A stretch of DNA of 64,000 bases from Cloeon dipterum (Eukaryota > Arthropoda > Insecta > Ephemeroptera > Baetidae), in NCBI RefSeq assembly GCF_949628265.1, contig NC_088788.1:7316001-7380000 (forward strand). The letters are read 5' to 3'. Position numbers and translations under genes: made by a program. The notes under the pieces are model-generated. The model ran no database searches, had not been told where the DNA came from, and was given only the letters and a program-made list of their open reading frames with translations. Positions 1 through 12,334 of this stretch are shown piece by piece; positions within the stretch are counted from its first letter, which is position 1; each line of letters begins with the position of its first letter.

Positions 1-1063
1 AATTACAACCTTAATACATTCCTTCCTTAATGAAGAGATCGGTAAAAAGTGATGCTTTGGAGGGAAGCAGTGTGGCGCCGTCTCGCCCCTACCGTCCAAA
101 TAGCTATTTGTATTTTAACCTGTATCGCAAGCAGGTGGCAGAACAAAAGGGTGTGCGACTAGCCTTCTCTCCACTGCACCTTTAGGGTCGCACGACAGCA
201 ATCAAACAAAATGTTCTCCCTCCGCAAGATATTAGATGGCGAGACGGCGCCACAATGTAAAAAAATAAATCATGACTGTCAGAGGGAAGGCAGTACAGTG
301 TACACTATCGAATCAGATTTTCTCGTAAATTTGAAACACTTTAAACCCTTTTCATCGAGGCTCTTTTAAAATCCCTGGGGCGATCTGATTGAAGCGGCTC
401 GGCATATATTTGCCTCAAGATCAAATAAATAGCGTAAATTTAATAAGAAAAAAAGACAACTAGATTGTGTTCCTCTCACAATCAAGTACAGCGTTGCAAA
501 GATTTTTTTTCCGGCACACCGTGATCCAGAGCAGGCCGGGGGGATTAGGAACGCATCCCACCCCAAACCACCCAACATATTGAACCTCTTGAATGTGCAG
601 GTAAGAAAAATCAATCTCGAGCGCATAAACTGCAGCAGCCACCTTTTTCCCCCCCCATGCCTGTGGCTGTGTGTCCGTCCGAGCGGTGTTTAAAATTTTT
701 CATTTAAAGACTCATCCGTCGCGTCCCCCAAAAGGGGTAGGATTGGCGGTTTCAAATTTTTGGCAAAGAAAAATTAAACGCCGGCGTTTTCACTCATCTC
801 GCACTTGCACCCAACGCCGGTCGCTCGCTCGACCGTAGAGTTCTTAATCACGCTATTCTCGGCGAGGGTCGCGGTGGAAAATAAGGGTCAAGAAAAATAA
901 ATAATAATACCTGATAAATCAGTACGCTCCGACTGAAAGCACGTCAACCTGCAGCGCGCAGAGAGCAAGCAACAAGTATTTGTTTGAGGAGGTCAAGAAT
1001 AATTATTCTGTCAGCCACTCTCGCTGAGACAACCTCGCAAACTACCCTACGCACTAGGGTTCG

Positions 1064-1262
1064 GTATATCAACTTTGATATATCAATTTTGATATGATAT
1101 TTTAAATAATCATATCAATATCATCGTTGATATTTTGAATATCAGAAAATATCAGCTGATATTTCGGAAAAATATCTGATATATCTTGATATTTTGGTGT
1201 AAAATATCAATATCATCGCAGATATTTAGAATATCATATCAATATCAGATATTGGATATCGT
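1064..1262. repeat. ATATC/GATAT-rich degenerate repeat block
   Basis: About 200 bp are built almost entirely of overlapping GATAT and ATATC words in both orientations, giving many small palindromes such as GATATATC. Spacing is irregular, so this is not a simple microsatellite. Dense short subterminal motifs of this kind are known from some DNA transposons, but I see no terminal inverted repeats or target duplication here, so the origin is open. Confidence 0.6.
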
Positions 1263-2281
1263 TTTTGACGCGGATATCGTTTCTGCGCACCACCGACTGA
1301 AGTTTGAGGGAACGCTGTAGGGGAGCTTCCTTCAGGTACTTAACAGGAGAGCATCTTCTTTTAACTCCTTTTCTTACACTATTTAAGACAAGTGATCCCC
1401 ATCGCACACCGTGGGAAATGTTTTTTTTTTCGATAAATTGAACAAGCGCGATTGTACGAATTAAAAATCGAGTCATTTCAGCAAAAAATCAGTCAAGAAA
1501 ATCGCCACACTCACCAGTCACAGCAGAGGAAACGTTGTCGAAGGACTGAGCAGGCTCGAAGCTCATCCGATTTTTTGTGATCCGAACCACAAACACACAA
1601 AGACACTCGGCACGAAACACAAAGCAGCAATAATAACTCCACAAGACGGATCCTGGGCGATGTTCACGCTGGAGAAGAGCATGGTTGTGTGGGCGAGTTG
1701 CAGAGTCAAGCCGTCATCTCAAGCACTTTTTTCTTCATCCCTTTCTCATTTTCTTCCACGAAACTGGCCATTGCGGTCCAGCGGGGCCGTCAGGCATTGG
1801 ATGGGAGGAGCTGAAATTGTTAAAATTAATTATCAAGTAATGTTCATTAATTAGGTAGCCGTCCAGTTAAAGCACTTGATCCAAACTTACGTAACTAATG
1901 GACTCGGCAATAATTCTAACGTTTTCTTAAAAACAAAAAAAAAAAAATTGGCTCCCAGTTTCACATATGATTTTATGTTTTAGAGATTTTCAACTAAGCT
2001 TTTAAAATTTGTTTTAAAAGATGTTAAATTAATAGGAATGCATATTTCAAAGACAATTTAGTCAGGAAATTAAAAAAAATCATAATAGAATAATAAAATC
2101 AAACTGTCATTCTGCTTTCTTATCTTGGAAAATATCTCCACCTTGAGATTTCGTCTTAAAATTGCTGTTTAAATTTTTCCAAACTTTGAGTGACCTCCAA
2201 AACAATGCTAGAAATATAAATTTTGACTCATGGTGATCTTAACAGCAAAAAATTGTTCACGTTTGATGCGGAAGAGAATCA

Positions 2282-2511
2282 GGGTTTTTCAAACTCACCA
2301 AAATCAGTATTAGAACCACTGGTTACACCAAGAAACTGACAATTTTAACTATCAACGTAATTTTTCCATAATTTCAGACTCTTTAGGAGCAAAAATTGAC
2401 TATTTACGGGTTAAATTCGGAAAAATGCGGAAAAAAAACCCAATACTAGTGGGTTTTTCCAGCCGGTTTTTAGCGCAAAAACCAGTGGTACATTTTTGCG
2501 CATTATTTTTT
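2282..2511 (+). mobile_element. Partial copy of the 7253-7651 hAT-type MITE
   Basis: The segment aligns along its length with 7410-7640. Shared landmarks are a CAAAATCAGTATTAGA block, the AGGAGCAAAAATTGACTATT block and the terminal part with CCAGCCGGTTTTT and TTTTTGCGCATT. It lacks the outer CAGGGTTCGC terminus at both ends, so it is a decayed or truncated copy. Confidence 0.7.
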
Positions 2512-3817
2512 TAATGGTAAATTAAAAAAATAAAAAGGCTTATGTATATCATTGATCTTGAATTTTTTGCTCCATGCGTATACATTACATAGTCAATTAA
2601 GGAAAATTTATTTAGTTTCATTCCAACGTTTCCGTTTTTTATTCCATTATGTTTGATTTTACCAATTTTACATTCCTAAAGTATGGTGGCGAAGAGAAAC
2701 CCTTTTTTGGGGTGAGGGATGTAAAGCCGAAAAAGCGTTGTTATTATTTTCCATTATTAGAACCAGCAACCTTGATTACCCAGATTTTAAATTTATGCAT
2801 ACAGCCTTCAGTGCCGAAATGGCTTCTCACAGTCAGCTGCCCCCCGGTGAACCCCCCTTAAGGCCCTTAAATTTAATATTGCAAAAGTGCCCCAAGCCAC
2901 AATGTAAATAGGAGCTTTTTTAATATAAAATATATTACGGTTTGTGCATGGATTTCGATTTAATTCAAATATTATAATCCCTCTGTAATAATCCGATAAA
3001 CAATTAAGAAATAAACTTACGTTTAAATCATGCTGCTTTCCTTAAAAATAATCTGCGAAGTGAGGACTTAACAGTCGCAACGTGCCAGTTTTTAATGGTG
3101 TGGATGAAATCCACTGCTCTCCCTTTACGGAAAGTGGGCAGTAGGCACTGGCAGAGGATGCTGTTGCAGTGGCTGCACTAAAGAGCGTCACAACTGTTCA
3201 ACTGTTGGTCTGTTGTGGCCCAACTCGCGGTGTTGCCAGCTGTACGGCGTTAGTGTAGATCGGGAGAGGATACTATATTTTCCCCCAGCCTGATAGAGGC
3301 TTCCGCACCACCGTTCCACATTATTATCTCACTTTAAATTTCACCCCGAATGACAGATTAGTTCATGCCGCGGAAAAAAGTCTGGTCTTTTAAATAAAAT
3401 TCTCACTTTATTTGGATTGAAGCTGACGTCACGCTGTCGCTGATCACGTGACTGTGGTTAGAATCGAGTGTATTGCTACTTTCCTACAAGTACATTCGGA
3501 ATTTTGCTACATTTAAGGGACAAGTTGGAGATCGGAATTTTTCCGCGGCACAAACGTGATGACTCTTTGTGATAGATCTGCACTATGTAACCGTGTCATG
3601 CTAAAAACAACAAAACTCAGAATTTAGGGAATTTAGAGTAACGCAACGTTCGGAATTTAAATTTTCAATGATAGAAAAGATCAATATTAAATACTTCACC
3701 TGCGCAAATTAATTGATAATAGTTTTAGCAATTGAATTATTGTTAAATTAATCTAACGAAGAAATAAAATTTAAAAATGCAAAATGCAACCAATAGAAAA
3801 AAATTGGTGCTTAATTC

Positions 3818-4259
3818 ATTTTTTGATACTGGGCAACAATTGAAAATTATTTAAATTGTTGGATGCCTTAAACAATTGACCGATAAACAATTTGTTCAAC
3901 AATTTGCAATAGTAAAAAATGACCTTCCTACAATAAAAATTCAAATTTTGCCATTTTTCTTCAAAATTCACTGTGCTTGAACATATTTTCGTGGCATATT
4001 TCGATTCCTCTCGTCGAGATCTGTCCAACGGTGTATACCACTTATTGGGGAAACTCTTGGTTTTGAAATTAAATCGGATTTCAAGTAAGGAGACAGCTAT
4101 TTCCATTTGAAAAGCACGCTAACTTTCCAGCCAATTTTCTCAAAAAATTACATGGCTTCCTAGGTCAATTTAGGCTTTAACTGAATCCTAAGGGATGAGT
4201 TTATGCATTGGCAACAAGCATTTTCCAGGCTTTTCCAGTATCATTCCTTTAAATTGTTT
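3818..4259 (-). mobile_element. TA-target MITE (AATGATACTGG family), inverted copy
   Basis: This is the reverse-complement counterpart of the element at 24670-25107 over about 440 bp. It ends with CCAGTATCATTCCTTT at its right side and a decayed CATTTTTTGATACTGG at its left. The inner blocks around TTTCCCCAATAAGTGG and the ATTGTTGGATGCC motif are shared. No coding capacity is seen. Confidence 0.75.
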
Positions 4260-4979
4260 CAAAAATTTAATTATATGATTTTTTAAACCATCCCTATTTT
4301 CAAAGCAGGTCTATCAAACGAGATGATTAATTGTTTAGTTAAAACAATTGTTTTTAATTAATTTCATCTCGAACCTCATCTGCTCGGCACATCCCGTGGG
4401 CCAGGGCAAGGAGCCCGCGAGTGACCGCAGAGAGGAATTTGCGCCCAATGTGATCATCTTTCTCTTCCCCACAACGAGGTCTTTTTCTGAAACACGCCAG
4501 AAATTTGTCCCTGAAACTGTTGTAAAGGTGCGAAAACCAGCAAACAAGTGGCGAGTTCCCAGCTATGTATATATTTTAGCATTTTGATTCACTTAAATTA
4601 ACCAACTCTGACAGCCGCAAAATTACGATACCTGAAGCTTAATTATTATCAGTTGGCTTCACCGAGAATGCCTTATTACCAATTTATGGTTTTGAAATAT
4701 TAAGATTAGCTTGCTTGTGTTTATATGTGCAGTAAATGAAAATTCTCATCATCAGTTTGAGCTTCATTAATTTATTGCTTAGCCGTTAAATCAGTCTTTA
4801 ATTGTGGTTTTGATCGACCCGCGATTTATTCCAGTCTTGACAGTTCAGCGAACTTTTGCTTGAGATTAGCTTCAAATAATTTATTAAATTTAAACCTTAA
4901 AACTGTACCACAGGGGTCTCCTCATCGTCGGCAGTTGGGCTTCAACTTAAATTTAAATATTTAATTTCTGCTCAGGGTT

Positions 4980-5621
4980 TCACGCAACATGATCCTCGTC
5001 AGCTGGAAAAAAATATTTTAAAATAATTTATAGTTTCCAGATTTGTCCAAAATAAATAAAATAAAGGAATTATTTCAATTTTAAACAGTTTTAAGTTAAA
5101 ATATACTTTAAAAAAGGCGTACTTTTTAATTTAGGTTTGAAACGGAAAATATTAAGCAAATAAATGCAATTCTTTCGTACCTAATATATATTAATAATTG
5201 CCATTTTTTTATTTTATTATGGCCTGTAAAACTCACCTTGGATGATGATTCCTCTCTTATGATAATCAGTCAAGACTGCGAGGAACAATCGTTCGAACGT
5301 CGACCTTTCGCCACTCTCCACGCAGCGCGGCACAGGACAGGCGAAAAGGGTGCAGCCTCTGGAGTGGTCCTGGATCAAGAGCATCACCGCCTTGCAATAG
5401 AAGCAGTTGGATCCGCGGGCGCAGTCTGTGCCGTTGTGCTCGCGCAGAGTGGCATTCAGCTGGCTGCAGCAGTGAGGGTGGCCGCAACCGCCTTCGTTGC
5501 ACAAGGTGAGAAAGTAGTGCACCAACGACACGTCCCGCACGTTGATCCGAGGACGGAACTCCTTCAGCGGGCAAAAACAAAACTTCAAATTTCTTGATTT
5601 CAGAAAAACAAAATATATCAA
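4980..5621 (-). CDS. Small TAZ-type zinc finger protein (gene B), 5' end uncertain
   Basis: A TAZ domain is the zinc-binding adaptor fold of CBP/p300 that docks transcription-factor activation domains. The main exon is 5238-5561 and the terminal exon 4980-5002; they join in phase 1 (donor GTGAGT, acceptor TTTCCAG) and end in ADEDHVA then TGA. Three zinc sites of His-Cys-Cys-Cys type are visible: the first around LVHYF to HPHC, the second in REHNGTDC to FYC, the third in DHSRGC to CPVPRC. The frame stays open upstream to an ATG at 5621, but an acceptor just before the GAG codon at 5561 suggests an upstream exon I could not place; a transposon fragment begins right upstream. No other CBP domain is seen. 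The related gene is at 8820-11422. An ATTAAA follows the stop on the minus strand. Confidence 0.65.
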
Positions 5622-5640
5622 GATTCAAGCCTATTTTGTC

Positions 5641-5885
5641 CATGCCCCAAAATCTAATTTTTCGAATTTTACTGGTTTTACGCCCTCTTTTTTTAGGAAA
5701 GGAAATTAATTGCTTCCGGGGTGAGAAAATTTAAGCAAATTTAATAGCGAGAAAATAAAAAATAGTACTTTTGAGTCTTGAGTTTTTTTATTTTTTCAAA
5801 AATTGCAGATTTTAAAAAGGGGTCTATGTTTGGCTTAATTAAAATTCACCAGCTCATAGTAGCGTTAAATTCTGCCTAAATTAAA
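5641..5885 (-). mobile_element. Fragment of the 871-bp TA-target element
   Basis: The segment matches, in reverse orientation, the 3' third of the element at 20913-21783. Shared words include the CCCCAAAATC start, the GCCCTCTTTTTT block, GGAAATTAATTGCTT and the TAGTACTTTTGAGTCTTGA region. Neither terminus is present. It abuts the TAZ gene B exon. Confidence 0.65.
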
Positions 5886-7244
5886 AAAATCACAAATTGA
5901 AAAAATTGAGGTAGCAAATAACAGCAATTTAAAAGAAAATAATTGCACATTAGAGAAGATTTTGACCACTCCGACCGCATATTTTAGATTTTCATAGGGA
6001 AAAAAAGGTGTAAATTCATTTCTTCCACAAAATTAAGCAGTAAAACTTGTTAATAACCAGCAGTAAGCAAATGCAACCCTTGGTTTTACAATTGAAAATG
6101 TCAGTTTTGGTTGATGTAGATTCATCTAGCGAAATGAAAAATAGTAAAAGTTTGAGTACGCAAGAAAATCCTATACTAAAATCTGTCTCAAACAGACAAT
6201 TTTGCTTTAAAATAAAAACACATCAAATACCTTCTTGCAAGCAGAATCCATACCATCGTGTTTTCTGTCTGAAGTCTGCATGTTGAGTTTCAAATTTAGA
6301 ATGGTAGAATTGCTACGTTCTCTGTCACCCCCTTTGCGTCGCTCTGCTCTCTGTTCTCAGGTGAATGTGTCGATGTCGATGGTGTTGTTCAAACTCTTTT
6401 GTAGCCGATGGAATGCCACCCTGCAGAGCGTGCACCTGAATGGATTCGAGAAAAGTTCCACAATTATATAATAGTTGAGTTCATGGACGAAAGGAGATAT
6501 TGTATTTCATTGAATAGAAGATTAAACAAAAGATAAATTTCAAAACTCAATAAAGCAACACGTTGGATTGAGAAAAATCTGCGGTCTTTCATTGAAAAGA
6601 GAGACACGACATTAATCATGTTTGTGAGGAGTGAGGGCATTGAGCAAAATAATTGTGCTGCCCAAACAACAACATGTTTGTCAATGCTGTATACTGTCAG
6701 CACCTTATTTTCTGACTTTTCAGGGATGAACGGCCTTTAGGCCTGCCTATTCGCCTTCGCGGCGCGGGTGTAATCGTTCTCTCGAAGATGACAAAAGCAC
6801 AAAATCGTTTTGAAATAGGCGTACAACACATTAAGCTGGTAAGCAGGGTTAATTCAGCTTTTTTGAAAGCGTGTGAAATCGTTGGGCAAGAATTTTAATC
6901 CCAACGTGTTTTTGTTACAAATATAAAAGAATAAAAACTTTCTACATAATGCGCACTTGTGGGAAGGTAATTCCAATATTCCTATTATTCGTTTTTAAAA
7001 GATATAAGTCCAATCGCCTCGCTCAACCGAATCTAAAATATCTGGAGGTCTTTAAATAACCAATCGCTAGGAAAATAATTTATTTTGGTCCCTCGCAGAG
7101 CTTCGTAATTTGATATCAGCGACGAATTGAAATAAACATGAAATTATAATTTCCCATGTGTCTCAAACTGTGCCGCATATTGATAAAAATATATGTTTTT
7201 TTTCTCCTGTTTGCGTTCTGTTGCGTCTTTTTCTTATAATTATT

Positions 7245-7659
7245 ATTATACCCAGGGTTCGCAAAAACCCGCATTTTTCCGGAAAAACCCACTGCATTGC
7301 AAAAAACTGTTTTTTTGGGGGGGGGGGGGTTTCTGCAATTTTGCACATTTTTCCAAAACACATGCATTCTTATGGAAAATAAAAAAATCTCATGATGGAT
7401 GACCAAAAATAGGGATTTTTCAAAATCCCCAAAATCAGTATTAGAGCCACGGGTTCCTTCAAGAGACAGAAAATTTTAACTCTCAACGTAATTTTATGAA
7501 ATTTCAGACTGATTTGGAGCAAAAATGGACTATTTTTGGGATAAATTCGGAAATATGCGGAAAAACCCAAAACTGGTGGTTTTTTCCAGCCGGTTTTTTG
7601 CGCAAAAAACCAGTGGTGCATTTTTGCGCATTGCTAAATTGGCGAACCCTGATTATACC
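7245..7659. mobile_element. hAT-superfamily MITE with 8-bp target duplication
   Basis: The element proper is 7253-7651 (399 bp). It starts CAGGGTTCGC and ends GCGAACCCTG, a perfect 10-bp terminal inverted repeat. It is flanked on both sides by the identical 8-mer ATTATACC (7245-7252 and 7652-7659). An 8-bp duplication with CAGGG-type termini is the mark of hAT elements. It has no transposase frame, so it is non-autonomous. A G homopolymer of 13 bases lies inside near 7317-7329. Confidence 0.93.
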
Positions 7660-8074
7660 AGCGCAGAACTGCTCTGCAGGATTATTCCCGCGGTAAACAT
7701 TCGCGTGACTTCCTCGTTATAGTTAATAGTTTCTCCACAAGTGGCGCACGCTACCACGAACACAGCCACAGAACGTCTTGCGGTACAGCACAACGCACTA
7801 ACACACTAATGGGTAAAATACAAAATTAATAAAAATGTGCTTTTATTAGATTTATAATTACATTTTTAACTCTTCGACGGTAATAAATTGTCTGAACTTT
7901 CACAGTTTTTGCCTTTCATGCTCTCTATAGTCACACGTTAAATAAAGAAAATAAATATTGGGTACATAAAATGAAGCTGTAAAAATTAGACTGAGTTTTC
8001 AGTGCGATTTAGACAGATTTGAATGTTTTTAAACACATTATTTCAGACACATGTAGAAAACTTTCGATTAAATT

Positions 8075-8400
8075 CGAGAAAATTGGCTGGAAAGTTAGCA
8101 CGCTTTTCAAATGGTAATGGCTGTCTCCTTACTTGAAATCCGATTTAATTTCAAAAGCAAGAGTTTCCCCAATAAGTGGCATACACCGTTGGACAGATCT
8201 CGACGAGAGGAATCGGAATATGCCAAGAAAATATGTTCAATCACAGTAAATTTTGGAGAAAATTGGCAAAATTTGAATTTTACTGTAGGAAGGTCTTTTT
8301 TCTTATTGCAAATTGTTGAACAAATTGTTTATCGATCAATTGTTTATGGCATCCAACAATTCAAATTATTTTCAATTGTTGCCCAGTATCATTCCACTTT
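8075..8400 (+). mobile_element. Truncated copy of the AATGATACTGG MITE
   Basis: The sequence matches 24783-25107 from the GAGAAAATTGGCTGGAAAG block through to the terminal CCAGTATCATTCCACTTT. The left third is missing, so only one terminus remains. The open frame across it is a by-product of the repeat, because a matching frame occurs in the inverted copy at 3.8-4.1 kb. Confidence 0.8.
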
Positions 8401-8819
8401 AATTTTTTGCAGTGTATGTATACAAATTTATTTGCTTTCAAACTCGCGATTTACAAGCTAAAAATCTCCATGGTTGAAACTGAAAAAAAAACAGAATGTA
8501 AACCACTATTTTTAACGTACGCGCACTTAGCTAAATTTTAAAATAAAAAATATGTTTTTCATGCACAGAAAGTCTCGGAAGTCTAATTTTGTATTGTCAT
8601 TCTAAAATTATTTCATGTGATCAGAGTTCAAAAGCCATTGGTGATCCCCTAAACAAATGCAGCGAGACTGATACTCGTAAAATTATTTCATCTTCCCTCC
8701 TTCCTTACAAAACGGCTTTATCAAATAAAAAACCGCATAGATTTTCTAATTGAAATCTACCAAAATTTATTTTCACCATTTTTATGAGATCAACAGAAGC
8801 TTTTCTTTCAAAACAAGGT

Positions 8820-11422
8820 TTACGATTCTTGGGCTGGATTATCCTGGATCGTCATTCTCTTCAAATTCGGAAATTCCTCATTCAATATCCTCCCATTTGG
8901 TGCTGGATTATTACTTGCGGAATGCGTGTGCGTGGCGAAATTGATCTGGCGAGCACTACTTTGCGTGAAATTTGGGAAATTCGGCATCTGCCTGCATAAT
9001 TGCTGAATGTTGTTTCGCTCTTGTTTGCGGCGCTTTCTGCTGCTGCTTGGCATTGCGGGGACTGCAGGTAGTCCAGGCGCAAATCTGCCAGCTTGGTTGA
9101 AGTTCATAAAACTAGCCTTCAAAAATTGAATTTAAAAAAAGAATTAAATTAAATTTCGTCTGAAACCAGAAAAACACTTCAAAGAAAATTAATAATTTAA
9201 TTTACCAAACTGGATGATTGAAATTAGTCTACCATTTTTAGTGTTTTAACTAAACTGAAGGTTTAATTTGATTTTAAATGGTTCATTTTGGTTAAAACTA
9301 CGATTAATTAGAAGATATTGGTCGCGAAAGATTTTATTTAAGGCAATTGACCAGTTGTACATATAATAAACCCTTAGTGTTTGAAGCTGCCAATAGATGG
9401 CGCCACCGTTTACTTTCTCAATAAATTTAGTTTTATGGTACTTCCGCTGCGATTTCAGACTCAATCTAGCTACTGTGCATTCTTCACTTAATGTGCTTTC
9501 TTTTGGCGTGCTGAAAACCAAAATCAGTTAAGCCAATCGCAGTAGAATCGTGAAACACTATTTTTTGAATTAAAAAATCTTTTCCAGCGTTTCAACGGCG
9601 AATGGCTGGACTGATTTTGGTTTTCAGCACGTCAAAAGAAAATAAATTAAGTGAAGAATGCATAGTAGCAGGATTGAGTCTGAAATCACAGCGGAAGTGC
9701 CTTAAAACTAAATTTATAACAAAAGTATACGGTGGCGGCTTTGAACACTTAAGGGTTTATACAACTGGTCAATTTTCAATTTAAACTGGTTTTAAAATTC
9801 TTTTTAATGCTTGTGCAAAATTTCACAGGCTATATTTTGGCCCTGAACTGAAAAAAATTAAGGGAGATAATATACTTAAAAATCGAAATTTATAAAAAGG
9901 TCGCCTTGTCCTTTGACCTACGACATTTTTGTTAATTTAAAAGTCATGATAGGATGAAAAAGAAGGTTAGGAAGACGAAAATTTCAGGATGATACTTCAA
10001 CTCAATCACAATTATTGTTCAGTCTTTTATTTCGCGGGTTATAAACTTGGCTTCAAACTTGAATTTTCCCTTCCCTCTTAATAGCACAAGTATTTGAAAT
10101 AAAATCAAGACACGCCATTAAAATTACACCTAGATCTTCTCGTTAACAAATAAATAATACAGAATATATTTACCTGCACTGGGTTAGCTACATTATTTAA
10201 AGGTGCAGGAAATTGTATGCTCCTGGCTCGGTGTACGAGCCTTGGCAATACTTCCCAGACTGGATGGAAATAAGGCATTACAACCTGGCACTGTAACCTA
10301 TACAATCAGTTTCGAATATCATGATGATCCTATATTATTGTATTCATTTTTAAATTAAACCTGCTTACAATTGGTCTACTTCAGTTGCTTTATCGGCGAG
10401 CTCGTCCAGCAGCCGCCACAGGTTTTGTTGCTTCTCAATAATCGCTGCCTGGTGCATCATCGCTGAAAATAATTTGTCATTTTGGTTAGGGAAAGTATTT
10501 TATGTATTTAGGGTATTTAGCACAACTGCACTGATTTCAAGTTCAACCCTGCTTCATTCTCGGCGAGCTAAAACGACAGCAACAGTTTCTTACCTTGGAT
10601 TTTTTTTTTAATATTTCTACCTCAATTGGCTGAATTTATAATCGTTTTCAGCTCTTGGAACAAAATATTTGCAAACGAAGCAAGATTCAGCGGGGTCCAA
10701 ATTCGTGCGACGCGCGGATATGGCTTTCGTGAAGTATGGTGTGAAAATGCGCGAAAAGAAGCAAGTTTTGGTCAATATTGTGACATAATTTGCATTCCTT
10801 GCACTAATTGAGTCTTCGGATCGTTAAAACAAATTTTTGATACTCGTACGGCAATCCAAAGAGGGCTTTTTGTTTCCCACATTCAGACGCCATCTTGGAT
10901 CTGCGCAGTGCGAACCAATTTTATCGTACATCTGGAACCCGCTGATTTAAATTGAAATTGCAGTTAGCAGAAAGTGTAGTAAATGAACGGCCGGTTTGTG
11001 TCTTAAAACAGTACGAACTATTTACAAATAATAGCGATTCAGGATGATTTAACATTTTTCTTTTGCTTTTAATCCAAAAACATGTGTAGCTTATTTTAAA
11101 AAATCATACATGGCGTCTTGTGTGGATTTTGTGGCTGCTGTCCAGCTCTCATTATCCGGAACTGTAGGCAGTAAGGGACTGTACAGTCGTTCAGGTCGCA
11201 GCGTTTGCTGTGCTGCCTGACTAATTCAGTCATCGTGTCGCAATCTTTGCACGCGCCACTTTTTTCTCGGCCCGAGCAGTTGGCGTGGTTCTGAATAACC
11301 GATTTTATGAAGCGGCACTTGGGCACTTCGCAGTCCATCTCCTCGCACTCGAAGCCGTGCAGACACACGTCCAGTCCGCGATAATGCTGCAACTGCTTCA
11401 TCGTATCGTGGTAATGTAGGTG
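8820..11422 (-). CDS. TAZ2-like zinc finger protein (gene A), 5' end incomplete
   Basis: Four exons join in frame: 11110-11422, 10369-10462, 10174-10297 and 8820-9116, with phases 1, 2 and 0 agreeing at each junction and 275 codons in total. The first encodes a TAZ domain close to the second TAZ finger of CBP/p300. Three His-Cys-Cys-Cys sites are visible, for example NHANC to CKDC and QHSKRC to CTVPYC, followed by a helical, Gln-rich extension as in CBP. The last exon carries a basic SRKRRKQER cluster, a likely nuclear signal. An AATAAA lies about 50 bp past the stop. The first exon has an in-frame ATG at 11401. A possible 5' exon is listed separately, but its phase does not match. No acetyltransferase, KIX or bromodomain is found, so this is an orphan TAZ protein and not a CBP gene. 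Confidence 0.72.
9345..9775. mobile_element. Long-arm foldback MITE (ACCAGTTG family), copy 1
   Basis: Two arms of about 200 bp face each other. The outer ends read AATTGACCAGTTGT and ACAACTGGTCAATT. Shared inner blocks are the CAGCACG(T)CAAAAG motif, GTGAAGAATGCA and TCTGAAATC(G/A)CAGCGGAAGT. Further copies are at 39420-40200 and 59312-59736. It sits in the third intron of TAZ gene A (10173 down to 9117). No protein is encoded. Confidence 0.85.
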
Positions 11423-12264
11423 CTGAATCAAATCAAAGAAATAAAGTAATTTTACGACAGGCAAATTTGGATTTTATCTGATAATTTAGTATATTTACAA
11501 ACGCTCTATATTATTTTTGATTTTGACGAAATTAAACAATAATCTATTTGAGTTACATTTTTAAATTTTTCGCCGAGGTTTTTTTTTAATAACTGTTCAT
11601 TTTGGTCCCGCATTTCTCATCTGCAGTACTTTTATTTCCTCCAAAACAAAATTCAGTTTTAGCTGCAGAAATTTTTGAATTAGCGATTGTAGGAAGCGTC
11701 CGCCAACACTCGTAAAGAAAAACTAGCAACGAAATTGGAGACCCACCCGCAACTCGCATCTCCTTTTGTGATAGAAATACCTCTTAAAAAATTCAACTAA
11801 GCAAAAATTCCACCCATTCTTAATCGAACTATTTCAAGAGTGAAAAACTGCTCGTAAAATACAAATTTCTTGTACATTGTTGAATACTCTTTACTGCCAC
11901 TCAATCAAGAGGATTTTAATTGCAAATAAGTGCCGTGAAATTTATTTCCTCCCATTAAACTTAAAAATGATTAACATAAAAAAACTTGGGAGCAAGATTT
12001 TCATTCAATTATTCTATCAATGTTTCATGACTATATATTTAGTTAAAAAAAATAAGAGAACATTCTTCTGCTGAAAATTATTTTACGATCAAGTTACGTG
12101 ATGTAAAATATAAAACACATAAAAAATTGGATAAAAATCCGAATATATTCCATTTTTGTTTGTTTGTTTTGACTCAAAACTACTTGATTTGTGCTCATTA
12201 CTCCATTTCTAAGACGCGCCAGAAAATAATTACTGAATAATCAAATACACACGTCCTATTTTAC

Positions 12265-12334
12265 CTGATGGTGCATAGCGGCGATAGAAATCTAGAGTCC
12301 TTCTATAGATTATCCGATCAGTAAGACGTTGCAT
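12265..12334 (-). other. Possible 5' exon of TAZ gene A
   Basis: On the minus strand an ATG at 12334 opens a frame of 23 codons, starting MQRLTD and ending YAPS, that runs into a good donor, CAG|GTAAAA. The peptide looks protein-like. It ends in phase 1, whereas the TAZ exon at 11422 begins in phase 0. Either an exon between them is missed, or this is leader sequence, or the match is chance. Confidence 0.25.

Larger units (their letters stand above)
1..4979. other. Gene-free stretch with repeats
   Basis: I find no convincing exon on either strand. Open frames are short and do not resemble proteins. The stretch holds an ATATC-rich block near 1.1 kb, a fragment of the hAT-type MITE near 2.3 kb and an inverted copy of the AATGATACTGG element at 3.8-4.3 kb, each listed separately. 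The remainder is AT-rich sequence in which I see nothing. Confidence 0.6.
5886..8819. other. Interval upstream of TAZ gene B, no supported exon
   Basis: The missing 5' part of gene B should lie here or farther away. A minus-strand stretch at about 6330-6440 has an acceptor-like ATTCAG and a frame rich in His and Arg, but no donor in a matching phase, so I do not call it. The rest holds the hAT-type MITE and a truncated AATGATACTGG element. Confidence 0.4.

Noticed and set aside
6330-6440. Minus-strand exon-like stretch with a His/Arg-rich frame, possible 5' exon of TAZ gene B
   Set aside because: An acceptor-like ATTCAG is present but no donor gives a phase that fits the TAZ exon, and the peptide resembles no part of CBP.
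8111-8461. 116-residue plus-strand frame
   Set aside because: It lies almost wholly inside the truncated AATGATACTGG MITE, and a similar frame occurs in the inverted copy at 3.8-4.1 kb, so it is a repeat by-product.
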